A stretch of 6,877 nt of DNA from Candidatus Zixiibacteriota bacterium (GCA_014729565.1 WJJR01000093.1:1-6877), one strand, 5' to 3'. Shown: positions 1 through 6,591, counted from the stretch's first letter. Program-made: numbers and translations. The notes: generated by a model not told the origin, from the letters alone.

Positions 1-964
1 CAACCGAACCGTACGACGGTCCTGAGGATGCTGTCGCCGCCTTCTTCTTTTTCTCCTTCTTCTCTTCTGCTTCTTTCTCAGCATCGTCGGCCGTGTCCGG
101 CAGAGCGGCCCGCATGGTTGACGCCAGCGGCGCCAGTGCAAACGACAGTTGCTCGGTTTCGGTACCGTCGATTTCGATGTAGCCATTTTGCGACGCGAAT
201 CCCGGCGCCGCAGCCGTGAGCACGTATTGCTCCGGGTTGACATCATCGAAGATGTACAGACCGGCCTCGTTGGTGGCCGCCGACCGCTCATCGCCCAATG
301 CGATGCTCGCGTTGGTCACGATCTCGCCGGTCTCCGCATTGATGACGACACCAGTCAACGCACCCGGATCGGGCCCGGACAACAGATAGGCCACACCGAT
401 AGCTGCCAAGAGAGTCACCACCATGATACCGACCGATTTCGCCCAGAACATCCCCTTAAACGCTTCTTCGGGTTTGATCTCGAACGCAACGCCGTTGACG
501 TTGACCGCCCGGCCGGGAATCAGGTTGACGCCATTGGGAAAGCGCAGTGTCTGTCCAGTCTGGCGGACAGTCGGCATATTTTGAGGACGCGCTTCTGTCG
601 GGGCCGATTCGACCGTCATACCCGGCGCAAAATCGCCGCCACTTGTGGTGCGCGCCGGATCGGTTTGCGACGTGTCCTTTGTCGATGACGATTTGCCGGA
701 CTTCGACTTCAGTGTTTTGCGATATGGTTCGGTCTCGTCGCCAACCGGGTTGGCCTGTGCATCATTGGTGGCGTTCGTCTTTCGCTCCAACTCCACCGGC
801 CGGATGCGCTTCGGATCAGTCGATTGTTCGTCCACCGCTCGATCAGAACCGGATTCACCACTGGGACGTGGCAGGTCTTTGGCCAGCAGCTCGTCATCCG
901 TTGGCGACACCGTCTGGTCAGTATCCTTCGCCAAATCCTTTTTGTTCTCTGTGGATGTTGTCAT
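1..964 (-). CDS. Single-pass membrane protein with carboxypeptidase-regulatory-like domain (partial, C-terminus outside window)
   Basis: The frame is open without a stop from the ATG at 964 to the window edge (321 residues seen; starts MTTSTENKKD). An in-frame TAA at 973-971 with no start codon between makes this ATG the only sensible start; the Shine-Dalgarno is weak (GGGG at 978-975). Residues 1-130 are hydrophilic, rich in Ser, Thr, Asp and Lys, and probably disordered and cytoplasmic. Residues 177-195 (SVGIMVVTLLAAIGVAYLL) form one transmembrane helix preceded by Lys. Residues 201-280 read as a CarboxypepD_reg-type beta-sandwich (GALTGVVINAETGE, then TNEAGLYIFDDVNPEQYVLTA), placed in the periplasm by inference. 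Residues 294-309 are a Glu/Lys-rich linker, so another domain probably follows beyond the edge; a PEGA-like repeat would be typical but is not seen. Carboxypeptidase-regulatory-like domains are non-catalytic; no function is assigned. It is transcribed divergently from the TPR gene. Confidence 0.88.
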   Translation of the reverse strand, partial: MTTSTENKKDLAKDTDQTVSPTDDELLAKDLPRPSGESGSDRAVDEQSTDPKRIRPVELERKTNATNDAQANPVGDETEPYRKTLKSKSGKSSSTKDTSQTDPARTTSGGDFAPGMTVESAPTEARPQNMPTVRQTGQTLRFPNGVNLIPGRAVNVNGVAFEIKPEEAFKGMFWAKSVGIMVVTLLAAIGVAYLLSGPDPGALTGVVINAETGEIVTNASIALGDERSAATNEAGLYIFDDVNPEQYVLTAAAPGFASQNGYIEIDGTETEQLSFALAPLASTMRAALPDTADDAEKEAEEKKEKKKKAATASSGPSYGSV

Positions 965-1014
965 GTCATCTTATCCCCAACTTGATGGCCCATTCGTTGC
1001 GACCCCTCGTCCAT
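961..1014 (-). other. Possible 17-codon upstream ORF overlapping the leftward gene start
   Basis: An ATG at 1014-1012 opens a 17-residue frame (MDEGSQRMGHQVGDKMT) that ends in TGA at 963-961. That TGA overlaps the ATG of the leftward membrane-protein gene in the ATGA arrangement typical of translational coupling. No good Shine-Dalgarno precedes it and the peptide is not recognised, so chance is a serious alternative. Confidence 0.2.
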
Positions 1015-1219
1015 AACTCAGATACAGTTGCCCACTAGTTCTATCGGCCTCTGGGCGTGGCCCCTTAAGACATGACCTGATAACCGTTTAGGGGGCGTTG
1101 TAGTCCGGTATCGGTTGACGCAGGGAATTCCTCGGCGTACTATCTTCCGGAGGCCGATGGCGCCCGGTAAGTCGTTGGCAGAACGCAACTGAGGACAGAC
1201 CAAGAGGATACAATCGACG
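965..1219. other. Divergent intergenic region between the membrane-protein gene and the TPR gene
   Basis: These 255 bases separate two divergent starts. They hold the TPR-gene promoter (1115-1143) and a purine-rich Shine-Dalgarno AAGAGGA at 1202-1208, 11 nt before the ATG at 1220. No matching promoter was convincing for the leftward gene: the best pair, TTAAGG with GATAGA, is poor in both boxes. A 61-codon leftward open frame at 1018-1203 has no ribosome site and no recognisable protein character, so I treat the region as non-coding apart from the possible 17-codon leader noted separately. Confidence 0.6.
1115..1143 (+). promoter_or_regulatory. Candidate sigma70-type promoter for the TPR gene
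   Basis: TTGACG at 1115-1120 matches the -35 consensus at 5 of 6 bases. It is followed by a 17-nt spacer and TACTAT at 1138-1143, which matches the -10 consensus at 4 of 6. Transcription would begin near 1150, giving a leader of about 70 nt before the ATG at 1220. The spacing and orientation fit the downstream gene. The organism's sigma-factor preferences are unknown, so this is a motif-based call. Confidence 0.5.
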
Positions 1220-1855
1220 ATGACAGACGATACCCCCCAGCAGAAGTCAGACCAAACTCAAACCGACGCCCCGCAGGGAACCAGCAATCGGTATGTGCTT
1301 ATCGCAGTGCTGGCCGTGGTGGTCGTGGTCACCGTGATGTTGCTGCGGCAGAATATGGAACCGCCCCCACAGCAGCAGCAGACCCAGCAGCCCCAGAGTG
1401 GGCAGGAGCAGGCCGATACCCAGGCGCGCATGGAGGAAATGCAGCAACAGATCGCCCACGTTGAAGAGATCCTCGCGCAGGATTCAACCAACTTCGACGC
1501 GTGGGCGGCGTTAGGGAATCTCTACTACGACGCCAATATGCCCGAGGAAGCGATCCACCACTACGAAGAGGCGCTCAAGCTGAAACCGGACGATCTTCAC
1601 GTGCGCACCGATATGGCCACGATGATGCGCGCGCAGGGACAAGCGGAAGAAGCGGTCGATATCCTCGACGGTGTGATCGCCGATGACTCCAGTTTCACCC
1701 AGGCATGGTTCAACCTCGGTGTCATCCACACGTTTGATTTGAAGCAAAACGCCAAAGCCGTCCACGCATGGGAGCAATACCTCGAATTGGAACCAAACTC
1801 CCAACACGCGGACGCGATACGCAAGGAAATTGACCGCATGAAGGCTGAGATGTAG
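1220..1855 (+). CDS. Membrane-anchored tetratricopeptide repeat (TPR) protein
   Basis: The 211-residue product starts with a polar, Gln/Asp/Thr-rich cytoplasmic tail (1-24), then one very hydrophobic helix at 25-42 (YVLIAVLAVVVVVTVMLL). A Pro/Gln-rich spacer (47-70, with QQQQ) and a short likely coiled segment (70-88) lead to three TPRs at about 92-125, 126-159 and 160-194. TPR consensus positions are visible in repeat 1 (AWAALGNLYYDANMPEEAI, then EEALKLKPDD) and repeat 3 (AWFNLGVIHT, then WEQYLELEPNS). TPRs bind protein partners; here they would face the periplasm. The plan resembles NrfG/CcmI-type TPR anchors of cytochrome c maturation, but no haem or cytochrome genes are nearby, so no specific role is assigned. 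AAGAGGA lies 11 nt before the ATG, slightly long spacing. It is probably monocistronic. Confidence 0.93.
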   Translation: MTDDTPQQKSDQTQTDAPQGTSNRYVLIAVLAVVVVVTVMLLRQNMEPPPQQQQTQQPQSGQEQADTQARMEEMQQQIAHVEEILAQDSTNFDAWAALGNLYYDANMPEEAIHHYEEALKLKPDDLHVRTDMATMMRAQGQAEEAVDILDGVIADDSSFTQAWFNLGVIHTFDLKQNAKAVHAWEQYLELEPNSQHADAIRKEIDRMKAEM

Positions 1856-1987
1856 GGTGCAAGGATCTTGGACCGGCGAGCCCTGGCTCGTCGTAGGCCG
1901 TTGGCTTGCTAACGACAACAAGCTGTCATCTCCAATAACCGCGGGAGAAACATCGATTGTCGACCCATTCGGAAGCAAAGACGCTGG

Positions 1988-2031
1988 ATCCCCGCTTGCG
2001 CACTTCGCTCACGCGACGTGCTTGCGGGGAT
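1988..2031. repeat. Palindromic element, ATCCCCGC ... GCGGGGAT
   Basis: Arms ATCCCCGC (1988-1995) and GCGGGGAT (2024-2031) pair perfectly over 8 bp. Inside them GCAC (2000-2003) can pair with GTGC (2018-2021) around a C/G-rich loop. The flanks give the reading TGGATCCCCGC ... GCGGGGATGACA, a form I recall as a dispersed intergenic palindrome in many bacterial genomes. The copy number in this genome cannot be seen from one window. It could serve as a terminator stem, but no T-run follows. Confidence 0.6.
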
Positions 2032-2066
2032 GACATTGAGTTGGAAATGGAGAGCAGTTGACCCGC

Positions 2067-2117
2067 GCCGAGCTGGGGTTCGGCTTCGCTCACCCTAAAG
2101 GGCTCGGCGGTCCCAGC
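2067..2117. repeat. Second palindromic element with competing stems
   Basis: GCCGAGC (2067-2073) can pair with GTTCGGC (2078-2084), with one wobble, around a TGGG loop. It can instead pair perfectly with GCTCGGC (2102-2108), while GCTGGG (2072-2077) can pair with CCCAGC (2112-2117) and CCC-TAAA-GGG forms a small inner stem. The element shares the decamer CTTCGCTCAC with the palindrome just upstream. It lies 20 nt before the barrel gene's Shine-Dalgarno, so it would sit in that gene's leader if transcription starts upstream. Confidence 0.45.
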
Positions 2118-2136
2118 ATCACTCCCCGCCAGAATC

Positions 2137-2141
2137 GGAGG
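2137..2141 (+). promoter_or_regulatory. Ribosome binding site GGAGG deciding between two adjacent ATG codons
   Basis: GGAGG at 2137-2141 is followed by one base and then ATGATG. Spacing is 1 nt to the ATG at 2143 and 4 nt to the ATG at 2146. The second is mechanically more plausible and is used here; the protein differs by only one Met. Confidence 0.6.
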
Positions 2142-2145
2142 CATG

Positions 2146-2868
2146 ATGAGCGCGCGTTATTTCACTGGACACCTCGTGACAGCCGTTCTGTGGCTCATTG
2201 TTGTTGGGTCCCTTCTAGTACCAACAACCTCCCACGCCGAATCACCCCTGGTGATCGGTGGCACTGTTGGCGCCGGGCACTACCCGCTTAGTGACTGGTC
2301 AGACTTCTGGGAGGAGGTCTCCATACACTACAGTGATGAGCGCATCAGCCCCAGTTGGACGGCCTTCATTGGCTACGAGATCCTTAACCATCACACCCTG
2401 AAGCTGACCGTTGGACATCACTGCATCCGGACACAGGGAGTGCTGACGATCACCAGCGCACCGGACGATCCGTCTCCGATCGCAACACTCGTCGTCGACT
2501 GGGATCTTTCGGCTACGCCTGTTGGCGTTGCATACGAGTTCACACCGAGGCTGAATGACCATGTGGACTTGCTGGCCGGTGTTGAGGCGGCCTACTATTG
2601 GAGCCGCGTCGATGGCACGGTCCAGTGGGCTTACGATCCGGATGAGCTCGGTCCCCAGCTCGACAACAGCGGATCTCGTGAGGAAGAAGGATACGGTCTG
2701 ACAATCTATCTCGGGGTTCGCACGCCAATTTCCGATCGCGTCGCGCTCACACCGATGGTGCGCGCCCGGTATGCCGACGCCAGTGATTTCACCGATCACC
2801 CAAAGTCAGCCCCAATCGAATTCACAGGATACGACGTTGCATTAGGTGTCGAGATTCGGCCGTTTTAG
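2146..2868 (+). CDS. Outer membrane beta-barrel protein, signal-peptide bearing
   Basis: The 240-residue precursor has a Sec signal peptide: a weakly basic n-region, a hydrophobic core (LVTAVLWLIVVGSLLV) and an AXA-like site SHA|ES after residue 31. The mature part of about 209 residues is a series of alternating amphipathic strands joined by polar loops, for example VGVAYEF, VDLLAGVEAAYYWSRV, GYGLTIYLGVRTPI, VALTPMVRARYA and GYDVALGVEIRPF. It ends in an aromatic Phe within a final strand, as expected for barrels inserted by the BAM machinery. Size and the short periplasmic turns (TPRLND, PISDR) suggest an 8-stranded barrel of the OmpA/OmpX-like fold class; the exact family and any ligand are not recognisable. 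The reading frame ends in tandem TAG codons (2866-2871), immediately followed by a large hairpin. An earlier start at 2143 would add one Met. Confidence 0.87.
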   Translation: MSARYFTGHLVTAVLWLIVVGSLLVPTTSHAESPLVIGGTVGAGHYPLSDWSDFWEEVSIHYSDERISPSWTAFIGYEILNHHTLKLTVGHHCIRTQGVLTITSAPDDPSPIATLVVDWDLSATPVGVAYEFTPRLNDHVDLLAGVEAAYYWSRVDGTVQWAYDPDELGPQLDNSGSREEEGYGLTIYLGVRTPISDRVALTPMVRARYADASDFTDHPKSAPIEFTGYDVALGVEIRPF

Positions 2869-2871
2869 TAG

Positions 2872-2923
2872 GGTGGGTGGTTCTCAATGTCGCTCAATAG
2901 AGCGACGTTGAGATTCACCCACC
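2872..2923. terminator. Large near-perfect hairpin between convergent genes, probable bidirectional terminator
   Basis: GGTGGGTG (2872-2879) pairs with CACCCACC (2916-2923), CTCAA (2883-2887) with TTGAG (2908-2912), and GTCGCTC (2889-2895) with GAGCGAC (2900-2906), closed by an AATA loop. Only a GTT/ATT internal loop and a T/G wobble interrupt it, giving about 20 Watson-Crick pairs. It begins directly after the tandem stop codons of the barrel gene and lies 44 nt past the stop of the leftward gene, so it could end both transcripts. Neither side carries a T-run, so a non-canonical terminator, an mRNA 3'-end stabiliser or a dispersed palindromic repeat are alternatives. Confidence 0.55.
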
Positions 2924-2967
2924 ATGCCGCATCGAGTCAACACACTTCCGGGTGGCTGAACCGTGTC

Positions 2968-5900
2968 TCACCAAACGCAGTTTACATCAAAGGGAGCACA
3001 CGGATCACACGGATACGGCCCATTGAAAAACAAATGGCTGATCAGCAGACTCAGATCAACCGAATCTGAAAAGTCATCACCGTTGAGATCAGACCGTGTA
3101 ATTGGACACAGCGGGTCCTGCGGCTCCACGGCATTGAAAAACAGAATGTTGATGAGCATCTGGAGATCGACTGCATCGCGGAATCCGTCGGCATCTATAT
3201 CGCCCTGATACGGACACTGACACCGTACTGGCTCCCCCACAACGACTTCGATCGAGATATCGTCCGAATAATCCGAGCACAGGTCGGTGACTCGGAATGT
3301 CGCATCATACACCATATCGTCGATCGTCCCGGTAAATTCAATCGTACCATAGCACGGATTGGAACCGGGTACGATTGCGAATGCGTTTTCGGGGTCATCG
3401 ATTTCTGTAACAATACATCCGCTGCACCCTCCGGCGATCCCGTCCTCGTGTGTGCCGATGGCATGATACGGATACGACGTCGGTGTCGCCGGATTCGGCA
3501 TCGAATCGTAGATAGTGAATACATTCCAGCCGAAGCAATAGCGCCACGCTTTGCGTGTCGTTGCAATCAAATCGGCGTCATCGGTACCCGTGTTCGAAGA
3601 CACATAGCCAACGATGTAACGACGCTCATCATCCGGACCCAAATCGACATCCTGCTCCATCACCATCACCGCATGCAGATCCTCTTCGGGATCGGGATCA
3701 TTGGGCGGGAACAGCTCGAAGCCAATCTCGGTCATCTCATCGTAGAGATAACCCTCATGGAATCCTTCGCCCGGACGTGCCAGCAGCCACGGGTCATTCG
3801 GCGCAATCCACGCGCGCGGCGCGGCAAAGGTCTGTATGGCCGTGATGCCGCCTTTGAAACGCGTCGCCGTGCGGTCGCCGACAATGACGTGTCCGATTGA
3901 ATCGACACCCTGCTGATAGATCAGGTTAAAATCCTCGCGCACATGTCCCGTGTTTTGCGTGCCCGGTTGGTAGATACTGTCGGCCTCTCTCACGCTCGGC
4001 ACGACGTCGAAATCAGTCGCCTGGCCGATGATCAGATCGTGTAAGGTGTCGGCTGTGCAATTGGAGATGCTGTACTTGATCAATACAAATTCGCACGAAT
4101 CGGGGTCCTGTGGAAAGATGTACTCGACATCAATGCCAATCGTCGAGTCGACTGTCGTCTGACGTGCGGACGCTGTGGCACGTCCGGCGTTGGTTCCATA
4201 CGCACTGGTATCAATCTCAAGTGGTCCCAGAGCTCGAAAACCCGGCTGGCCGTTGCCTTCACCGATGATATTCCGAAACACGAGTGTATCGGGGCTGGGC
4301 GGCACGGCGATAACCAAACTGGCATCGTAAATCGAATAGCTGGTGTCGGTCGCCAAACGCGACAGCCCACCGTCCTCCTGCGACCGATTCCCCTGACGTT
4401 CGACATTCGACATCTCCAGCCACAGCCAGCCGGTGTTGAGTGTGACAAATTCCGGGCAGTAGAATTCATCGAAGACAAAGAAGTCGACCGGAATGGTCAG
4501 TGGAATCGCTTGTGTCGTGTCGTTGTGTGAAATCTCAATGGCGCTCTGGTAGAGACCTTCACCGCCGCTCTGTATCGACGCCATACTCGCATCCATCGTT
4601 ACCGTGCGAATGTCCACTGGCGAGCCTGGCAGCACCGAATAGGCACCGGTCGTCAACACCAGCCAGTCCACCACCGGGTTTTCGTTAATCGTGCCACTGA
4701 GAGTTCCATTGCCGAAATTCTCAATGATCAACTCCTCGACTTGCTGTTGCATTCCCGCACCCGCATTCAATGCAGCGTGGTATTCGCAGTCAGGATCCTG
4801 GCTGGTCAACACTGCCGAGAATACCGGTGCGATCTCGGGACACAAAAACTCAGCATCGGTCCCACCCGGGATGCGGTAGTACATCACCGGGTTAAACGTC
4901 CAGTTGCCCTGACCAAACGTCGCATCACCGGCATCGGTGTCGAGGAGATACAAAATGTGGATCGTGTCATTGACCAATTTGGCCAATGAGGGATCGCGTT
5001 CAGAGGCGCACTCCGATCCGGGAACCAATCCATCACACCCCGGGGTCTTCGTGTTCGTGAGATTGACAGATGGCGAAAATGTATTGCCACCGTCATTCGA
5101 GACAGACAGATGAATCTCCAGATTCTGCATATCATCGGAACTGGAGATATCGTTCTGCTCAGCAACAGTTGGGCCGCCATACTGTTCGTATGTCACATAC
5201 ACATAGTTGCGATTGGTCTGATCACCGGGGCCGTCGGTGCAGATTGTGCTGCCGTCGCCAAATGCGATATTCGGAAGTGCCAGCCACAGATCGCGGGCAC
5301 CGTGGCCGCCCAGGTTGTCCCATGCGAGCGCCTGTTTGATTGTCCGTGTGATATCCCCATTCTCGGTCCAGTGCTTCACCCGGCAATCAGGTGTCGCGTT
5401 GGAGTAGATCTGTTCGATCCAGACCGCATGCTTCCAGCCGTCGTTGTCGTATTCACCCTGCACTTCCAGCCAGGACTGCGGATCCTCATTTACCACGCCC
5501 GAGTAATTTGTGAATGACACATACGGGCCGACCAATGGCTCAATCGGCGTTGGGAAAATACCTGCTCCGGCAGCGATCCAATTCGCCCCATTATCGGGCG
5601 ATGTCAGGTATCCGTTTTGCAGCAACCCCTCAGGATCGAGATTATCACGTTGATAAAAGACAGCAATCTCATCTGAGGTCGGATCGACCGCGACATGGTG
5701 ATTCAGAGTACCGGCATTGTAGTCCAGTACCACCGGGCCTTCCCAGGTGCTGCCCAATGCGCCCACGCGTCTCCAGTAGATAATCTCATTCCCAAACGAC
5801 TGAACGGGCCCGTCACCGGTCGGATGCGCACATACGTGATAAACATCATCACTACTCTCACGCACGGCACCAGCGTTCCGATCAATTGCGAGGTGGGGCC

Positions 5901-6591
5901 AACTGGCTTCGGTATCATAACTTTCCGAGAGTTCCTCGTATTGAAACTCATTGCCGCACTGGGTATCAGCATTGGCAATGAACGTGGAAAATGCGCCCCT
6001 CACCGGTTGGCTGATTTGGTTGCGTGCCTCGAATGCGACATGCGGCTTCCCATCGCTGGCCACATCAATGGTAGGAAAGCCGGCAAATGCTCTTACTGGA
6101 TCGCCGGGAGGGCTAAGCGTATAGCCGCAATTGCCCAATCCAAGTCCACCGTCCTGGCTCCAGCAGTTGATGGCAATGAAGCGGTCGACGGCGTCCAGTG
6201 AGTCCGGGATGCGATCCCAATAATTCCAGACAAAATAGACATACGGATCGTCCGATGCACCCGTCAGCGCAATCATCCTTTGGTTGTTGTCGAACGCCTG
6301 AACATCCCACTGCGTCCCGCCCAACGCATAACCACAAATTTCAATCCCCGGCGACGATTGCGCGCCAACAACCTGAACTGACGAACTGCGCCGCTCGAAC
6401 ACAGACGGCGGAATCTGCACACTCTCGAAATCAATCGGATCGGGCACATCATACCGGCTCACACGGTCTGTGCGCGGACGTTCCAGCGTCCGTTTGCGCT
6501 CTACTCGTTCCCCCGACAGCGCCGGCCCAATCACCATCACCACCAACGCCGGCACCACCAGAATCCGGAGTATTCTGATACGGAATGTCAT
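2968..6591 (-). CDS. Large secreted multidomain protein: sialidase-like Asp-box region plus C-terminal dockerin
   Basis: The 1207-residue product starts at the ATG at 6591, chosen because GGAGGG (6606-6601) lies 9 nt upstream and a classic signal peptide follows at once (RIRILR, then ILVVPALVVMVIGPALSG, cleavage near residue 27). An in-frame GTG at 6627 would add 12 residues and bury the signal. Residues about 90-590 look like a sialidase/BNR-type beta-propeller, with two exact Asp-boxes (SPDNGANW 331-338, SNDGGNTF 498-505) and a degenerate one (SQDGG 145-149). Residues about 600-705 resemble a BACON/Ig-like sandwich; 720-1020 is an unrecognised beta-rich region; 1040-1120 is HYR/cadherin-like (VTDLCSD...ISIEVVV). 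Residues 1130-1195 form a dockerin type I pair. No sialidase activity is inferred: a catalytic set was not identified. Probably extracellular or surface-held, binding a partner through the dockerin. Confidence 0.9.
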   Translation of the reverse strand: MTFRIRILRILVVPALVVMVIGPALSGERVERKRTLERPRTDRVSRYDVPDPIDFESVQIPPSVFERRSSSVQVVGAQSSPGIEICGYALGGTQWDVQAFDNNQRMIALTGASDDPYVYFVWNYWDRIPDSLDAVDRFIAINCWSQDGGLGLGNCGYTLSPPGDPVRAFAGFPTIDVASDGKPHVAFEARNQISQPVRGAFSTFIANADTQCGNEFQYEELSESYDTEASWPHLAIDRNAGAVRESSDDVYHVCAHPTGDGPVQSFGNEIIYWRRVGALGSTWEGPVVLDYNAGTLNHHVAVDPTSDEIAVFYQRDNLDPEGLLQNGYLTSPDNGANWIAAGAGIFPTPIEPLVGPYVSFTNYSGVVNEDPQSWLEVQGEYDNDGWKHAVWIEQIYSNATPDCRVKHWTENGDITRTIKQALAWDNLGGHGARDLWLALPNIAFGDGSTICTDGPGDQTNRNYVYVTYEQYGGPTVAEQNDISSSDDMQNLEIHLSVSNDGGNTFSPSVNLTNTKTPGCDGLVPGSECASERDPSLAKLVNDTIHILYLLDTDAGDATFGQGNWTFNPVMYYRIPGGTDAEFLCPEIAPVFSAVLTSQDPDCEYHAALNAGAGMQQQVEELIIENFGNGTLSGTINENPVVDWLVLTTGAYSVLPGSPVDIRTVTMDASMASIQSGGEGLYQSAIEISHNDTTQAIPLTIPVDFFVFDEFYCPEFVTLNTGWLWLEMSNVERQGNRSQEDGGLSRLATDTSYSIYDASLVIAVPPSPDTLVFRNIIGEGNGQPGFRALGPLEIDTSAYGTNAGRATASARQTTVDSTIGIDVEYIFPQDPDSCEFVLIKYSISNCTADTLHDLIIGQATDFDVVPSVREADSIYQPGTQNTGHVREDFNLIYQQGVDSIGHVIVGDRTATRFKGGITAIQTFAAPRAWIAPNDPWLLARPGEGFHEGYLYDEMTEIGFELFPPNDPDPEEDLHAVMVMEQDVDLGPDDERRYIVGYVSSNTGTDDADLIATTRKAWRYCFGWNVFTIYDSMPNPATPTSYPYHAIGTHEDGIAGGCSGCIVTEIDDPENAFAIVPGSNPCYGTIEFTGTIDDMVYDATFRVTDLCSDYSDDISIEVVVGEPVRCQCPYQGDIDADGFRDAVDLQMLINILFFNAVEPQDPLCPITRSDLNGDDFSDSVDLSLLISHLFFNGPYPCDPCAPFDVNCVW
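2998..3210 (-). other. Dockerin type I domain (two EF-hand-like repeats) encoded at the 3' end of the large secreted gene
   Basis: Residues 1128-1198 of the protein. Repeat 1 has the calcium-loop pattern DxDxDG with Asp at 1131, 1133, 1135 and 1142, then helix LQMLINILFFN. Repeat 2 has Asp 1168, Asn 1170, Asp 1172 and Asp 1179, then helix LSLLISHLFFN, with Asp in place of the usual loop Gly at 1173. The two are about 37 residues apart, and Cys 1162, 1195, 1198 and 1205 flank them. Dockerins bind cohesins; no cohesin is encoded in the window. Confidence 0.8.

Larger units (their letters stand above)
1856..2145. other. Non-coding gap with hairpin elements between TPR and barrel genes
   Basis: This 290-nt gap begins with a small hairpin (CGAGC-CCTG-GCTCG, about 1876-1889) that lacks a following T-run, so it is at best a weak terminator for the TPR gene. 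It then holds two palindromic elements (1988-2031 and 2067-2117) and ends with the GGAGG ribosome site of the barrel gene. Open frames crossing it on either strand read through the palindromes and show no protein character. No convincing promoter for the barrel gene was found. Confidence 0.55.

Noticed and set aside
149..1038. Rightward open frames of 120-180 codons over 149-1038
   Set aside because: They lie opposite the leftward membrane-protein gene, have Arg/His/Cys-rich random-looking composition, no ribosome sites and no recognisable domain.
1870..1925. Small RNA or intrinsic terminator after the TPR gene
   Set aside because: Several short stems can be drawn, but they are 5 bp or less, compete with each other and are not followed by a T-run.
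1511..1978. Leftward 155-codon frame opposite the TPR gene
   Set aside because: It is the antisense shadow of a clear TPR protein and extends into a non-coding gap; no domain character.
1926..2144. Leftward 72-codon frame between the TPR and barrel genes
   Set aside because: Most of it reads through the two palindromic elements; such translations of intergenic repeats are a common source of false genes.
2299..2799. Leftward 166-codon frame opposite the barrel gene
   Set aside because: The rightward frame has a signal peptide, amphipathic strands and terminal Phe; the antisense frame has none of these and no Shine-Dalgarno.
2968..6591. Active sialidase annotation for the large secreted protein
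   Set aside because: Asp-boxes occur in many non-enzymatic propellers, and I could not identify the Arg triad, Asp and Tyr/Glu set from sequence alone.
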